Positions 43,540 through 51,338 of a stretch of DNA of 53,187 bases are shown in pieces. The stretch lies in the NCBI GenBank assembly GCA_902787835.1, contig CADAHU010000005.1:1-53187 (forward strand), read 5' to 3'. Made by a program: the position numbers and the translations under genes. The notes beneath the pieces are model-generated. The model worked only from the letters and a program-made list of their open reading frames with translations, did no database searches and was not told where the DNA came from. This stretch comes from an uncultured Eubacteriales bacterium. GTDB taxonomy: Bacteria > Bacillota > Clostridia > Christensenellales > Aristaeellaceae. How positions within the stretch are numbered: position 1 is the stretch's first letter; the number at the start of each line of letters is the position of its first letter.

Positions 43540-45402
43540 TCATCGTTTTCCGCGCCGCGCGGGGTATGCGCCGCGTGGATCCCCCCGGTCCCCGGCCGGC
43601 GGCACCAGGCAATCGGAGGTATATCCGATCAGATCCTCCCGTCCGCACTGGCGCAGCGCCTGGCGGATCAGCGGATGGTTCCTGGGATTTTTCCATTGCA
43701 GCAGGGCGCGCTGCATATCCTTTTCCTTTTGCGTGCGCGGCACATATACCGGCTTCATGGTGCGGGGATCAATGCCCGTATAATACATGCAGGTGCTGAT
43801 GGTGCCCGGCGTGGGATAAAAATCCTGCACCTGCTCGGGCTGCACGCGTTTCTTTTTGAGGTACAGCGCCAGCGCCACCGCCTCCTGCAGGGTGCTGCCG
43901 GGATGGCTGCTCATCAAATAGGGCACCAGGTACTGGCGCATGCCCAGCTTCTCATTGGTTTTCTGATACAGGCTGCCAAACTGCTCAAATACCTGGTTGC
44001 AGGGCTTGCCCATCATATCCAGCACGCCGTCGCTGATGTGCTCCGGGGCCACCTTGAGCTGGCCGCTGATATGGTATTTGCACAGCTCCCGCATGACCTG
44101 CTCCCGGTGGGGATCGGCCATGATGTAGTCAAACCGCAGGCCGGAACGGATAAATACTTTCTTAATGCCCGGAATCTGCCGCATCCTGCGCAGCGTTTCC
44201 AGAAATTCCCGGTGGTCCACCTGCAGGTTGGGGCAGGGCTTCGGGAACAGGCACTGCCGGTTGGGGCAGCAGCCGTGCTTCAATTGCTTCTGGCAGGAGG
44301 GCTGGCGGAAATTGGCCGTGGGGCCGCCCACATCATGGATATAGCCCTTAAAATCAGGCTCCCTGGCCAGCATGGCGGCTTCCCGCAGCAGCGATTGCTG
44401 GCTGCGGCTCTGGATGATGCGTCCCTGATGGAAGGTCAGGGCGCAGAAGGCGCAGGCCCCGTAGCAGCCGCGCACGGCGCTGAGGGAAAACCGCACCTCG
44501 CTGAGCGCCGGCACGCCGCCCTGGGCCTCATACATGGGGTGGTAATGCCGGGTATAGGGCAATTCGTACACCGCGTCCAGCTCCTCGCTGGTCAGCGGCA
44601 GGGAGGGCGGGTTCTGCACCACCCAGCGCTGGGCATCCTGCATCTGGCAGAGCGCCTTGCCCCGGATGGGATCGGCCTCGTGGTACTCCTGCATCACCGA
44701 TCGGGCGTAGGCCTTTTTATCGGCCGCCACCTCCCCGTGGCTGGGCAGCACGGCCACGCCCTCGGGGGGCTGCTTGGCCATATAGCAGATGCCGCGGATA
44801 TCCGCCAGGTGCTCCGGCGGCATGCCGTCCCGCAGCCACTGGGCGCATTCCAGGATGCTCTTTTCCCCCATGCCGTACATCAATATAGTAGCGGCGCTAT
44901 CCACCAGCACGCTGCGGCGCACCTTATCATCCCAGTAATCATAATGGGAAAACCGGCGCAGGGAGGCCTCCACCCCGCCGATGAGCACAGGCAGGCCGGG
45001 ATAGGCCTCGTGGATGCGGTTGCTGTATACCGTCACCGCCCGGTCCGGGCGCATGCCGCCCTTGCCGCCGGGCGCGTACACATCATCATGGCGGCGGCGC
45101 TTGGCGGAGGTATAATGGTTGACCATGCTGTCGATAACGCCCGCCGTCACCAGGTAGCCCAGCTTGGGGCGGCCGAAGCGCTTAAAATCCTCGCAGGTAT
45201 GCCAATCCGGCAGGCACAGCATGGCTACCTTATAGCCCGCCTGCTCCAGCACCCGGCTGATGATGGCATGGCCGAAGGAGGGATGATCCACATAGGCCTC
45301 CCCCACGGCATATACAAAGTCCGGCGCGTCCCAACCGCGCCGGACCATGTCTTCTTTTGTAACGGGCAGGAATCTGTCGCCCGCAGAAGCGTTCTTCATC
45401 AT
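43540..45402 (-). CDS. YgiQ-family radical SAM protein
   Basis: A 620-residue iron-sulfur enzyme of unknown reaction. The start at 45402 is tentative; a TTG at 45411 is in frame and overlaps the stop of an out-of-frame continuation of the ABC permease. The N-terminal domain (KEDMVRRGWDAPDFVYAVGE) is typical. The radical SAM cluster motif CYGACAFC is intact, and a second Cys-rich stretch, CCPNRQCLFPKPCPN, may hold another cluster. The Arg-rich C-terminus (PARRGKR) is also seen in relatives. A role in RNA or protein modification is often guessed but unproven. Confidence 0.92.
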   Translation of the reverse strand: MMKNASAGDRFLPVTKEDMVRRGWDAPDFVYAVGEAYVDHPSFGHAIISRVLEQAGYKVAMLCLPDWHTCEDFKRFGRPKLGYLVTAGVIDSMVNHYTSAKRRRHDDVYAPGGKGGMRPDRAVTVYSNRIHEAYPGLPVLIGGVEASLRRFSHYDYWDDKVRRSVLVDSAATILMYGMGEKSILECAQWLRDGMPPEHLADIRGICYMAKQPPEGVAVLPSHGEVAADKKAYARSVMQEYHEADPIRGKALCQMQDAQRWVVQNPPSLPLTSEELDAVYELPYTRHYHPMYEAQGGVPALSEVRFSLSAVRGCYGACAFCALTFHQGRIIQSRSQQSLLREAAMLAREPDFKGYIHDVGGPTANFRQPSCQKQLKHGCCPNRQCLFPKPCPNLQVDHREFLETLRRMRQIPGIKKVFIRSGLRFDYIMADPHREQVMRELCKYHISGQLKVAPEHISDGVLDMMGKPCNQVFEQFGSLYQKTNEKLGMRQYLVPYLMSSHPGSTLQEAVALALYLKKKRVQPEQVQDFYPTPGTISTCMYYTGIDPRTMKPVYVPRTQKEKDMQRALLQWKNPRNHPLIRQALRQCGREDLIGYTSDCLVPPAGDRGDPRGAYPARRGKR

Positions 45403-45407
45403 GTATA

Positions 45408-45575
45408 TCAACCCTGATTCAGTTTTGCAAAGGCACGGTCCGCCCTGTGCGCAAGATAATCATACATGATAACGTCCGCAATTGCAAGCACCCCGGCAAA
45501 GATGAACAGCATCGTATGCACGGAGATCACCTTGCCCAGGTGCTGCTGGCGCTCTGTTTGACCACCATGGTCTCA
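45408..45575 (-). other. Out-of-frame continuation of the ABC permease gene
   Basis: After the permease stop at 45527, the -1 frame stays open from about 45575 to a TGA at 45408. It encodes KVISVHTMLFIFAGVLAIAD followed by VIMYDYLAHRADRAFAKLNQG: a membrane segment and a charged tail typical of a permease C-terminus. Its stop overlaps the YgiQ start region. This suggests a frameshift or out-of-frame deletion in the permease gene. Confidence 0.5.
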
Positions 45576-46966
45576 TTGGTGTAATCAAACCGGGGCCAGC
45601 GCAGGTTGACCACCACGCCCAGCAGCGCCATGGTGACGGTGATCAGCAGCGGCACCAGGAAGATCAGCACGATATCCAGCGTGCCCATGGGCAGCGCCAG
45701 CGCGTACATCAGGGAGGACAGCAGGCTGGCGGGAACGGTGATGATCAGGTGCATGTACACCTTAGGCATCAGCACGTCGGCAGCCGTCATGGGCATGCTC
45801 TGCAGCAGCCAGATATTTTTGCCCTCCAGCGATATGGACGGGGCCGAGAGGATGCTCATGCTCAGGGTGAAGCACTCGATGATGCAGGCCATGGGCATGG
45901 CGAAGGCGCTTACATCCGCGCCGCCGGCATATACGTTGGCCAGCGTCTGCAGGATGCCCTCGCCCTTGAAGAGCGTCAGTACCGCGACCGCCACCGACAG
46001 GATGGAGCCCAGGCAGCCGTTGAGCATATAGGCGGAGCTGTTGACCAGGCGGCGCAGCTCCTTGCAGGTGCCAGACCAGCGGACGGAGGAGGCATGCATG
46101 GCCTTGGCCTCATACTTGACCTTCTTCTGGCCGCGCTTGGAGGTGGCGATGCGGATAAAGGTGCGGCTCAGCAGCAGGAAGACCAGCGCGAAGGGCACAA
46201 TGCACCACAGGGCAAAGATCAGCAGCTGCAGCCAATCGCCGTTCTGCATGGCCAGGCCCATGGCATAGAAGGGCGGCAGCGCCTTCTGGATGGCCTCGCC
46301 GATGGCCGCTCCGTTCTTCACCATTTTTTCAATATAATCCTGCATATTGAAGCATACGGCAAAGTACGCGCCCAGGAACACCAGGGACAGCAGCAGGGAG
46401 AACAGGTTCTTGTTGCGCAGACGACTGATGATCAGCGCGATGAGCCCGCCCACGATGCAGGAGAGCGTGCTGGGCAGCAGCGGCAGCAGCAGGCAGCACA
46501 GCACGTAGCGCACCACGTCCAGCGCCGTTACCGGGGCCACAAAGCAGCGCACCACGCCGCAGGCCGCCATGATCAGCAGGGAATAGCCGTAGTTGATCAG
46601 CAGAAGCAGCAAAATGCGGCTGCCGATGATGGTGGCGGGCTTGATGGGCAGGGACAGGAGCAGCTCGTTATCCTTGGCATCAAAGAGCATGGTCTGGGTA
46701 AAGAATACCGAGCCGATGAAGCACAGCATGGTGCTCAGCACCGCCGCCAGAGAGTAGTACAGCCAGCCCATATCGATGGCGTTAAATGGCTCGTACATGC
46801 TGTAGAACATGAAGCCGAACATCAGCCCAAAGGCCGCCACCAGATACAGCAGCAGGAAGGCAAACAGGATCATCATGCCCTTGCCGCTGTTCTTTTTGCC
46901 CCGGCGGCGGGCAAACATGTTGTACAGCAGCCCCTTCCACCGGATTTTCAGCAATGTTTTAAGCAT
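45527..46966 (-). CDS. ABC-2 type exporter permease, C-terminus probably truncated by frameshift
   Basis: A 479-residue membrane protein with about eleven hydrophobic segments, the permease partner of the ATPase upstream. The start at 46966 (MLKTLLKIRWKGLLYN) is 6 bases after GGAGG inside the end of the ATPase gene. Stretches such as TQTMLFDAKDNELLLSLPIK and EGKNIWLLQSMPMTAADVLM are typical of this family. The frame ends abruptly at KQSASSTWAR; relatives continue with further membrane segments, and a fitting continuation exists in the -1 frame. The exported substrate is unknown. It may be non-functional or shortened. Confidence 0.82.
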   Translation of the reverse strand: MLKTLLKIRWKGLLYNMFARRRGKKNSGKGMMILFAFLLLYLVAAFGLMFGFMFYSMYEPFNAIDMGWLYYSLAAVLSTMLCFIGSVFFTQTMLFDAKDNELLLSLPIKPATIIGSRILLLLLINYGYSLLIMAACGVVRCFVAPVTALDVVRYVLCCLLLPLLPSTLSCIVGGLIALIISRLRNKNLFSLLLSLVFLGAYFAVCFNMQDYIEKMVKNGAAIGEAIQKALPPFYAMGLAMQNGDWLQLLIFALWCIVPFALVFLLLSRTFIRIATSKRGQKKVKYEAKAMHASSVRWSGTCKELRRLVNSSAYMLNGCLGSILSVAVAVLTLFKGEGILQTLANVYAGGADVSAFAMPMACIIECFTLSMSILSAPSISLEGKNIWLLQSMPMTAADVLMPKVYMHLIITVPASLLSSLMYALALPMGTLDIVLIFLVPLLITVTMALLGVVVNLRWPRFDYTNETMVVKQSASSTWAR

Positions 46967-47681
46967 TTGCATCCTCCACCAATTCCAGGAACACATCCTC
47001 CAGGCTTTCGTTGCCGCGCACCGTCTCGGTATCGCCGCAGGTGATCAGCTTGCCGCCCCGGATGATGGCTACCTTATCGCACAGCTTTTCGGCCACCTCC
47101 AGCACGTGGGTGGAGAAGAAGATGGCCCCGCCGTTATCGCAGAACTGCCGCATGAGCAGCTTGACCGTATGGGCCGCCTTGGGATCCAGGCCCACAAAGG
47201 GCTCATCCATCATGAGCAGCTTGGGCTGGTGGATCATGGCGGAGATCACGGCCAGCTTCTGCTTCATGCCGTGGGAATAGGAATTGATCTTGCTGGCCAG
47301 ATCGTCGGTAAGCTCCAGCGCCGCGGCGTACTCCGCGATGCGCTGCTCCCGATCGGCAGCGGATACCCGATAAGCATCGGCGATGAAGTTCAGGTACTGG
47401 ATGCCGCTGAGGAACTCATACAGATCGGGATTATCGGGGATATAGGCCATGCGGCGCTTGCACTCCATGGGGTTCTCCTTGATGGAGATGCCGTCCACAA
47501 AAATATCGCCGGAATCAAAGCGAAGGATGCCCGCGCAGGATTTGAGCGTGGTGGTCTTGCCGGCGCCGTTATGGCCGATAAAGCCATAGATCTCGCCGGG
47601 CTGAATATGCAGCGTCAGGTCATCCACCGCCTTGCGGTCCGCGCTGCCATACTGTTTGCTTAGGTGTTCGATTCGGAGCAT
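46959..47681 (-). CDS. ABC transporter ATP-binding protein
   Basis: A 240-residue ATPase with Walker A GHNGAGKTTTLKS, signature YSHGMKQKLAV, Walker B LLMMDEPFVGLD and H-loop STHVLE. It pairs with the overlapping downstream permease. The architecture is of the DrrA/ABC-2 exporter type. Its minus-strand promoter (TTGAAA 47735-47740, 18 bases, TATGCT 47711-47716) lies back to back with the Gx transporter promoter. Confidence 0.92.
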   Translation of the reverse strand: MLRIEHLSKQYGSADRKAVDDLTLHIQPGEIYGFIGHNGAGKTTTLKSCAGILRFDSGDIFVDGISIKENPMECKRRMAYIPDNPDLYEFLSGIQYLNFIADAYRVSAADREQRIAEYAAALELTDDLASKINSYSHGMKQKLAVISAMIHQPKLLMMDEPFVGLDPKAAHTVKLLMRQFCDNGGAIFFSTHVLEVAEKLCDKVAIIRGGKLITCGDTETVRGNESLEDVFLELVEDANA

Positions 47682-47763
47682 AGTACACTCCCCTCCTTTT
47701 CACGGCTACAAGCATAGCACCGAATGGCAGTTTTTTTCAAGCCCCTGTGGCTCAATTATACAA

Positions 47764-47806
47764 TTTGATGACTCAATTGACATCAAATAAGCAGAACGGT
47801 TATAAT
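47764..47806 (+). promoter_or_regulatory. Promoter and putative operator of the Gx transporter gene
   Basis: TTGACA (47777-47782) and TATAAT (47801-47806) are 18 bases apart. TTTGATG (47764-47770) and CATCAAA (47781-47787) form an inverted repeat over the -35, a likely repressor site in a divergent intergenic region. Confidence 0.7.
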
Positions 47807-47838
47807 AGACGCGTAATACCCCCGATCGGAGGAAAACC

Positions 47839-48348
47839 ATGCGCAAAAAGCGTTTTACCGTAGAGACCATCGCCCAGTGCGGCCTGCTGACCGCCATGAT
47901 GCTGGTGCTTGGCTTTATCGAAAGCCTGCTGCCGGTATCGGCGGGCGTGCCGGGCATCAAGCTGGGGCTGAGCAACGGCGTGCTGATGTTTGCCCTGTAT
48001 ATGATGGATGCGCCCACGGCCTTTGTGCTGATGCTGATCAAGGTGCTTCTGTCCGGGCTGCTGTTCGGCGGCGTATCGGCCATGATGTACGCCCTGGCCG
48101 GCGGCATATGCAGCATGCTGGGCATGATATTGCTCAAAAAGCTGCGTTTCAGCCTGATCACCGTCAGCATGCTGGGCGCGGTGCTGCACAACCTGGGCCA
48201 GGTGATGCTGGCCATGATCATTCTGGAAACCGATCAGCTGCTCTATTATATGGCGATCCTGCTTTTTGTGGGCCTGGCCTGCGGCGCGGTGACCGGCGTG
48301 GCCGCCAAGGCCACCATCGGACATATGAAAAAGCTGCGCGGCAGATAA
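47839..48348 (+). CDS. Gx transporter family protein (annotated elsewhere as heptaprenyl diphosphate synthase component I)
   Basis: A 169-residue membrane protein with about five segments. Signatures are QCGLLTAMMLVLGFIESLLP, GVPGIKLGLSNGVLMFALYM and LSGLLFGGVSAMMYALAGG. The fold resembles the S components of ECF vitamin transporters, so small-molecule uptake or prenyl metabolism are both proposed for relatives; the substrate is unknown. GGAGG precedes the start. In many Clostridia a NusG-domain-II protein lies beside it; none is seen here. The dispersed repeat begins about 40-60 bases after its stop. Confidence 0.85.
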   Translation: MRKKRFTVETIAQCGLLTAMMLVLGFIESLLPVSAGVPGIKLGLSNGVLMFALYMMDAPTAFVLMLIKVLLSGLLFGGVSAMMYALAGGICSMLGMILLKKLRFSLITVSMLGAVLHNLGQVMLAMIILETDQLLYYMAILLFVGLACGAVTGVAAKATIGHMKKLRGR

Positions 48349-48387
48349 AGGTCAGCAGGAGCTTTTTCTCCGGAATGCGGCATATTT

Positions 48388-48828
48388 AATAATACTTGTT
48401 CCCTGATTCAAGCAGACAAACCGTATTGGGTAAAAGGGAGACCGTTCGAGACCTTCGCGGTCTCGAGCTCTGCGCCAAAGGGATTTCATCCCTTTGGAAT
48501 CCCGGCGGGCGATGAGGCGAACGACGAAAAACAGACTTGTTGCCGCCTGAAACTTGAAAGACGCAAAGAGAGCTCCCCGGCATAAGAAAAGCCTGAAAAT
48601 TTCCGATAAAACAAGCGAGCTTGTTTTTCGGTAATTTTCAGGCTTTTCCCTGTGCGCTTTGCGCACAGGTCGGCAGCGAAGCTGCTTTATGTTGCATCCA
48701 AGCAGCTTCCGCAACTGCCGGGTCCAGGGAGGGGCTTCCCTCCCTGGTGGGGTTTTGGGCAAAGCCCATCGTAACCCTTACCAATTTCAGTTTGATGCTC
48801 TAATATTCCAAATTAATAATCATATAAG
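48388..48828 (+). repeat. Structured dispersed repeat, copy 2
   Basis: Same element and orientation as 16900-17387. Conserved hairpins are CGAGACC/GGTCTCG (48443-48461), CCAAAGGGA/TCCCTTTGG (about 48475-48497) and CCTGTGCGC/GCGCACAGG (48648-48668). The stretch GGCGATGAGGCGAACGACGA is identical in both. Compared with copy 1, bases about 48589-48646 contain an extra long palindrome. The unit ends with TTTCAGTTTG (48785) and ATAATCATATAAG. No gene is supported here. Confidence 0.85.
48589..48646. repeat. Long palindrome inserted in repeat copy 2
   Basis: AAGCCTGAAAATT on the left and AATTTTCAGGCTT on the right, extended inward by CCGATAAAACAAGC and GCTTGTTTTTCGG, form a nearly perfect stem of about 27 bp with a 2-base tip. 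It is absent at the equivalent point of copy 1. Confidence 0.85.
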
Positions 48829-48859
48829 AACCATGCATTATCTTATAAACTATGATTTA

Positions 48860-48905
48860 ATAAAGGCGCTCCTTCCCGTTTTGCAGGAAAGAGCGCCTTT
48901 TGCAT
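48860..48905 (-). terminator. Terminator of the adhesin/binding-protein operon
   Basis: AAAGGCGCTC and GAGCGCCTTT form a 10-bp stem with a longer imperfectly paired loop. On the minus strand it is followed by a T-rich stretch. Confidence 0.8.
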
Positions 48906-48938
48906 TGTATTTGATCAGCTTAGGCCGCAGGATCGGGA

Positions 48939-51311
48939 TCAATCGTCGAATTCCTCAAACTCCTCGAACTCGTCGTCCTCAAACTCCTCCGCGTCGTCCT
49001 CAAATTCATCCTCGCCGAAGTCATCCGCTTCCAGCACATCCTCCGTGGCTCCCGTCCCCGATCCGAAGAAGGATTCCACGATGGCCTGAGACCAGGTGGT
49101 ATGGGCGGTGATGAAGTAGTTCTCGAGCGCTTCGTTCCAGAAATCGAAGTAGATGTTGGAGTAGATCGGGATGGTGGGCAGCACCTCGTTATACCGCTCC
49201 TGGAAGGCGATCCACTTGACCACATACTCATAGTAGTATCCGGGAGGGGTCTTGCGCATATCGACTGCCAGCTCGTACAGTATCTCATCCTCGGAGTAGG
49301 TGTTGTTCCAGATCAGGTGGTCGGGGGTGGGATCGGTGCTGTAGGTAATGGACGGATCCACGATCACATGGAAGTTGGTGGCCAGGTAGATCATATCGGT
49401 GGTGCGCTCGGTCTCCCGATAGTAGGAGTAGAACAGATCCTGCATATCGGTGGGCACCAGGGTCAGCAGGATGCCAACCTCATTCAGGTTATCGATGAAG
49501 TTCTCCTGAATGGTATCCACAATGTGGTTGCCCTCGGGATACATCATGGTCAGATCCAGCGCCACCAGCTCGTCATCGATGAACTTGCAGCGCACGTCGT
49601 CAATGCCGGGACGGAAGGGATCGCCTTCGCGGTTCAGCGTCCATCCGGCGGCGACGAGCAGCTGCGTGGCCTTTTCCGTATCCACAGAATACGGAGTCAG
49701 ATTATCCAGGTTCAGCGCCTCCCAGGCCTGCAGCGCGGCTTCGTATTCATCATCGGGGATCAGGCGGATTTCTTCACCGCCGGAAGCCGCTTCCAGATTG
49801 TTCTTGGCGCGGTATTCCTGATCGATGGGATACTCCACGTTGCCCTCGATCAGCTGATACTCCCACTGCTCAATGCCATAGTAGCCGTCCACGCGGACGC
49901 CGAAGCCCTGGCAGTAATCCTCGATCATTGCGTCGCGGTTCATGCACCAGGCGATGGCCTGACGGACTTCCTTTTCATTGACGGTGGGCCAATCATAGGA
50001 GAAGGTCAGGAAGGCCAGGCCGATGCGCGGATAGTTCTGGAACCGGATGCCGCCGGAAGCGCCGCGCATCATGCCATCCATGATGGTGGGCGCGTAGGTC
50101 ATCTTATTCACCAGATGCAGTTCGCCGTTCAGCAGCTGATCAACCAGCGTATCGTTATTGGCCAGAGTGAAGCAGATCTTTTCGATCACGGGCTTCACCA
50201 GCTCGATCCCGTTGATATCGGTCTCCAGGATGGATTGCGGGCCGGGGTTCTTGGGCAGCGCGCCCTTGAAGTAGGGATTGATCACGAAATGCGCGGTAAT
50301 GCCGTCGTACTCCGTCAGGCAATAGGGGCCGCTGACCACGGAGGGATGGGAATTATAGCCCGTCTCCGGATCCAGGATGGTTTCCCGCAGCAGCTCCGCC
50401 GTATAGAGCGGCTCCGTGATGGTGGGATCCTCGTTGCCGATGTACACGCCGTAGCCGTCGTCATACACCTTGCAGCCGGGGGCGATCACATAGATGGGAT
50501 AGGGCACGCACAGCAACAGGCCGGGCTCAAAGAAGTAAGGAAGGAAATCCTTATCCAGGGTGATGGCCAGCTGGAAATCATCCAGCACCTCCACGCCGGT
50601 CAGCGTGGGCCACTGGCGGGTGATGTACTCATCATAGCCCAGGATATGCTCCGCGCGGTAGATCTTGCCGCCGATCTCCTCGATCTCCGGGCTCATCATC
50701 AGCAGCAGGGAGAAGGCATAATCCCAGGCGTTGATCTGGGTGCCGTCCGAATAGTACAGATCCTTGCTGATCTCGATATAGTAGGTACGGTTGCCATCTG
50801 CATCGGTGGCAATTTTCACATCGGTGGCGACGGAAGGATCGAGCACGTATACGCCCTGCTCCTGGTCCCAGTTGACCAGGTTATAGCCGTGCAGCAGGGC
50901 GCGCACATCGATATCCACGGTATCATTGCCAAACATCTCGGTGAAAAAGTCGCCCTTCATCACCGTGGTATGGCCCACGATCAGCTCATCAGGTAAATCG
51001 CCTGCTTCTTCCGCGCCGTCCTCGGTCTCGTCTTCTTCAGGCTCCAAAGCCGCTTCGGCTTCGGGCGCCGGGGGCTCCTCCTCCGCAGGATCCGCGGCTT
51101 CCCCTTCGTCCTCATCCGGGATTTCCAGTTCATCCGCCGCTTCTTCGTCCGCGCTGTCAACCGCTTCCGTTATGGCCGGATCTCCCCCGCCCAGCTCGCT
51201 TTCGGCCAGGGCCGAAAGCGGAAGCTGGGTCAAAAGGAGCATCATAGCCAGCAGAAGGGACAGATACTTTTTCATGCTTTTCATGATCTTATTGCCTTTC
51301 ATGATATTCAT
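48939..51311 (-). CDS. Peptide-type extracellular solute-binding protein (family 5) with acidic ends
   Basis: A 790-residue exported OppA-like protein. The signal peptide (YLSLLLAMMLLLTQLPLSAL, then AE) has no lipobox Cys, unusual for Gram-positive binding proteins. Residues 37-105 are an acidic Pro/Ala/Glu linker. The SBP_bac_5 fold spans about 110-740: DIDVRALLHGYNLVNWD, YYIEISKDLYYSDGTQINAW, VVSGPYCLTEYDG and EVRQAIAWCMNRDAM. The last 35 residues are almost only Asp, Glu and Phe. No permease or ATPase gene lies downstream before the terminator. It begins 27 bases after the adhesin stop, so they share a transcript. Confidence 0.88.
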   Translation of the reverse strand: MNIMKGNKIMKSMKKYLSLLLAMMLLLTQLPLSALAESELGGGDPAITEAVDSADEEAADELEIPDEDEGEAADPAEEEPPAPEAEAALEPEEDETEDGAEEAGDLPDELIVGHTTVMKGDFFTEMFGNDTVDIDVRALLHGYNLVNWDQEQGVYVLDPSVATDVKIATDADGNRTYYIEISKDLYYSDGTQINAWDYAFSLLLMMSPEIEEIGGKIYRAEHILGYDEYITRQWPTLTGVEVLDDFQLAITLDKDFLPYFFEPGLLLCVPYPIYVIAPGCKVYDDGYGVYIGNEDPTITEPLYTAELLRETILDPETGYNSHPSVVSGPYCLTEYDGITAHFVINPYFKGALPKNPGPQSILETDINGIELVKPVIEKICFTLANNDTLVDQLLNGELHLVNKMTYAPTIMDGMMRGASGGIRFQNYPRIGLAFLTFSYDWPTVNEKEVRQAIAWCMNRDAMIEDYCQGFGVRVDGYYGIEQWEYQLIEGNVEYPIDQEYRAKNNLEAASGGEEIRLIPDDEYEAALQAWEALNLDNLTPYSVDTEKATQLLVAAGWTLNREGDPFRPGIDDVRCKFIDDELVALDLTMMYPEGNHIVDTIQENFIDNLNEVGILLTLVPTDMQDLFYSYYRETERTTDMIYLATNFHVIVDPSITYSTDPTPDHLIWNNTYSEDEILYELAVDMRKTPPGYYYEYVVKWIAFQERYNEVLPTIPIYSNIYFDFWNEALENYFITAHTTWSQAIVESFFGSGTGATEDVLEADDFGEDEFEDDAEEFEDDEFEEFEEFDD

Positions 51312-51338
51312 ACCGGTAGCCGTCCTTTCTACGCTGAC

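Noticed and set aside
45540..45585. Programmed -1 frameshift site
   Set aside because: No X XXY YYZ slippery heptamer and no clear downstream pseudoknot were seen; mutation or truncation is simpler.
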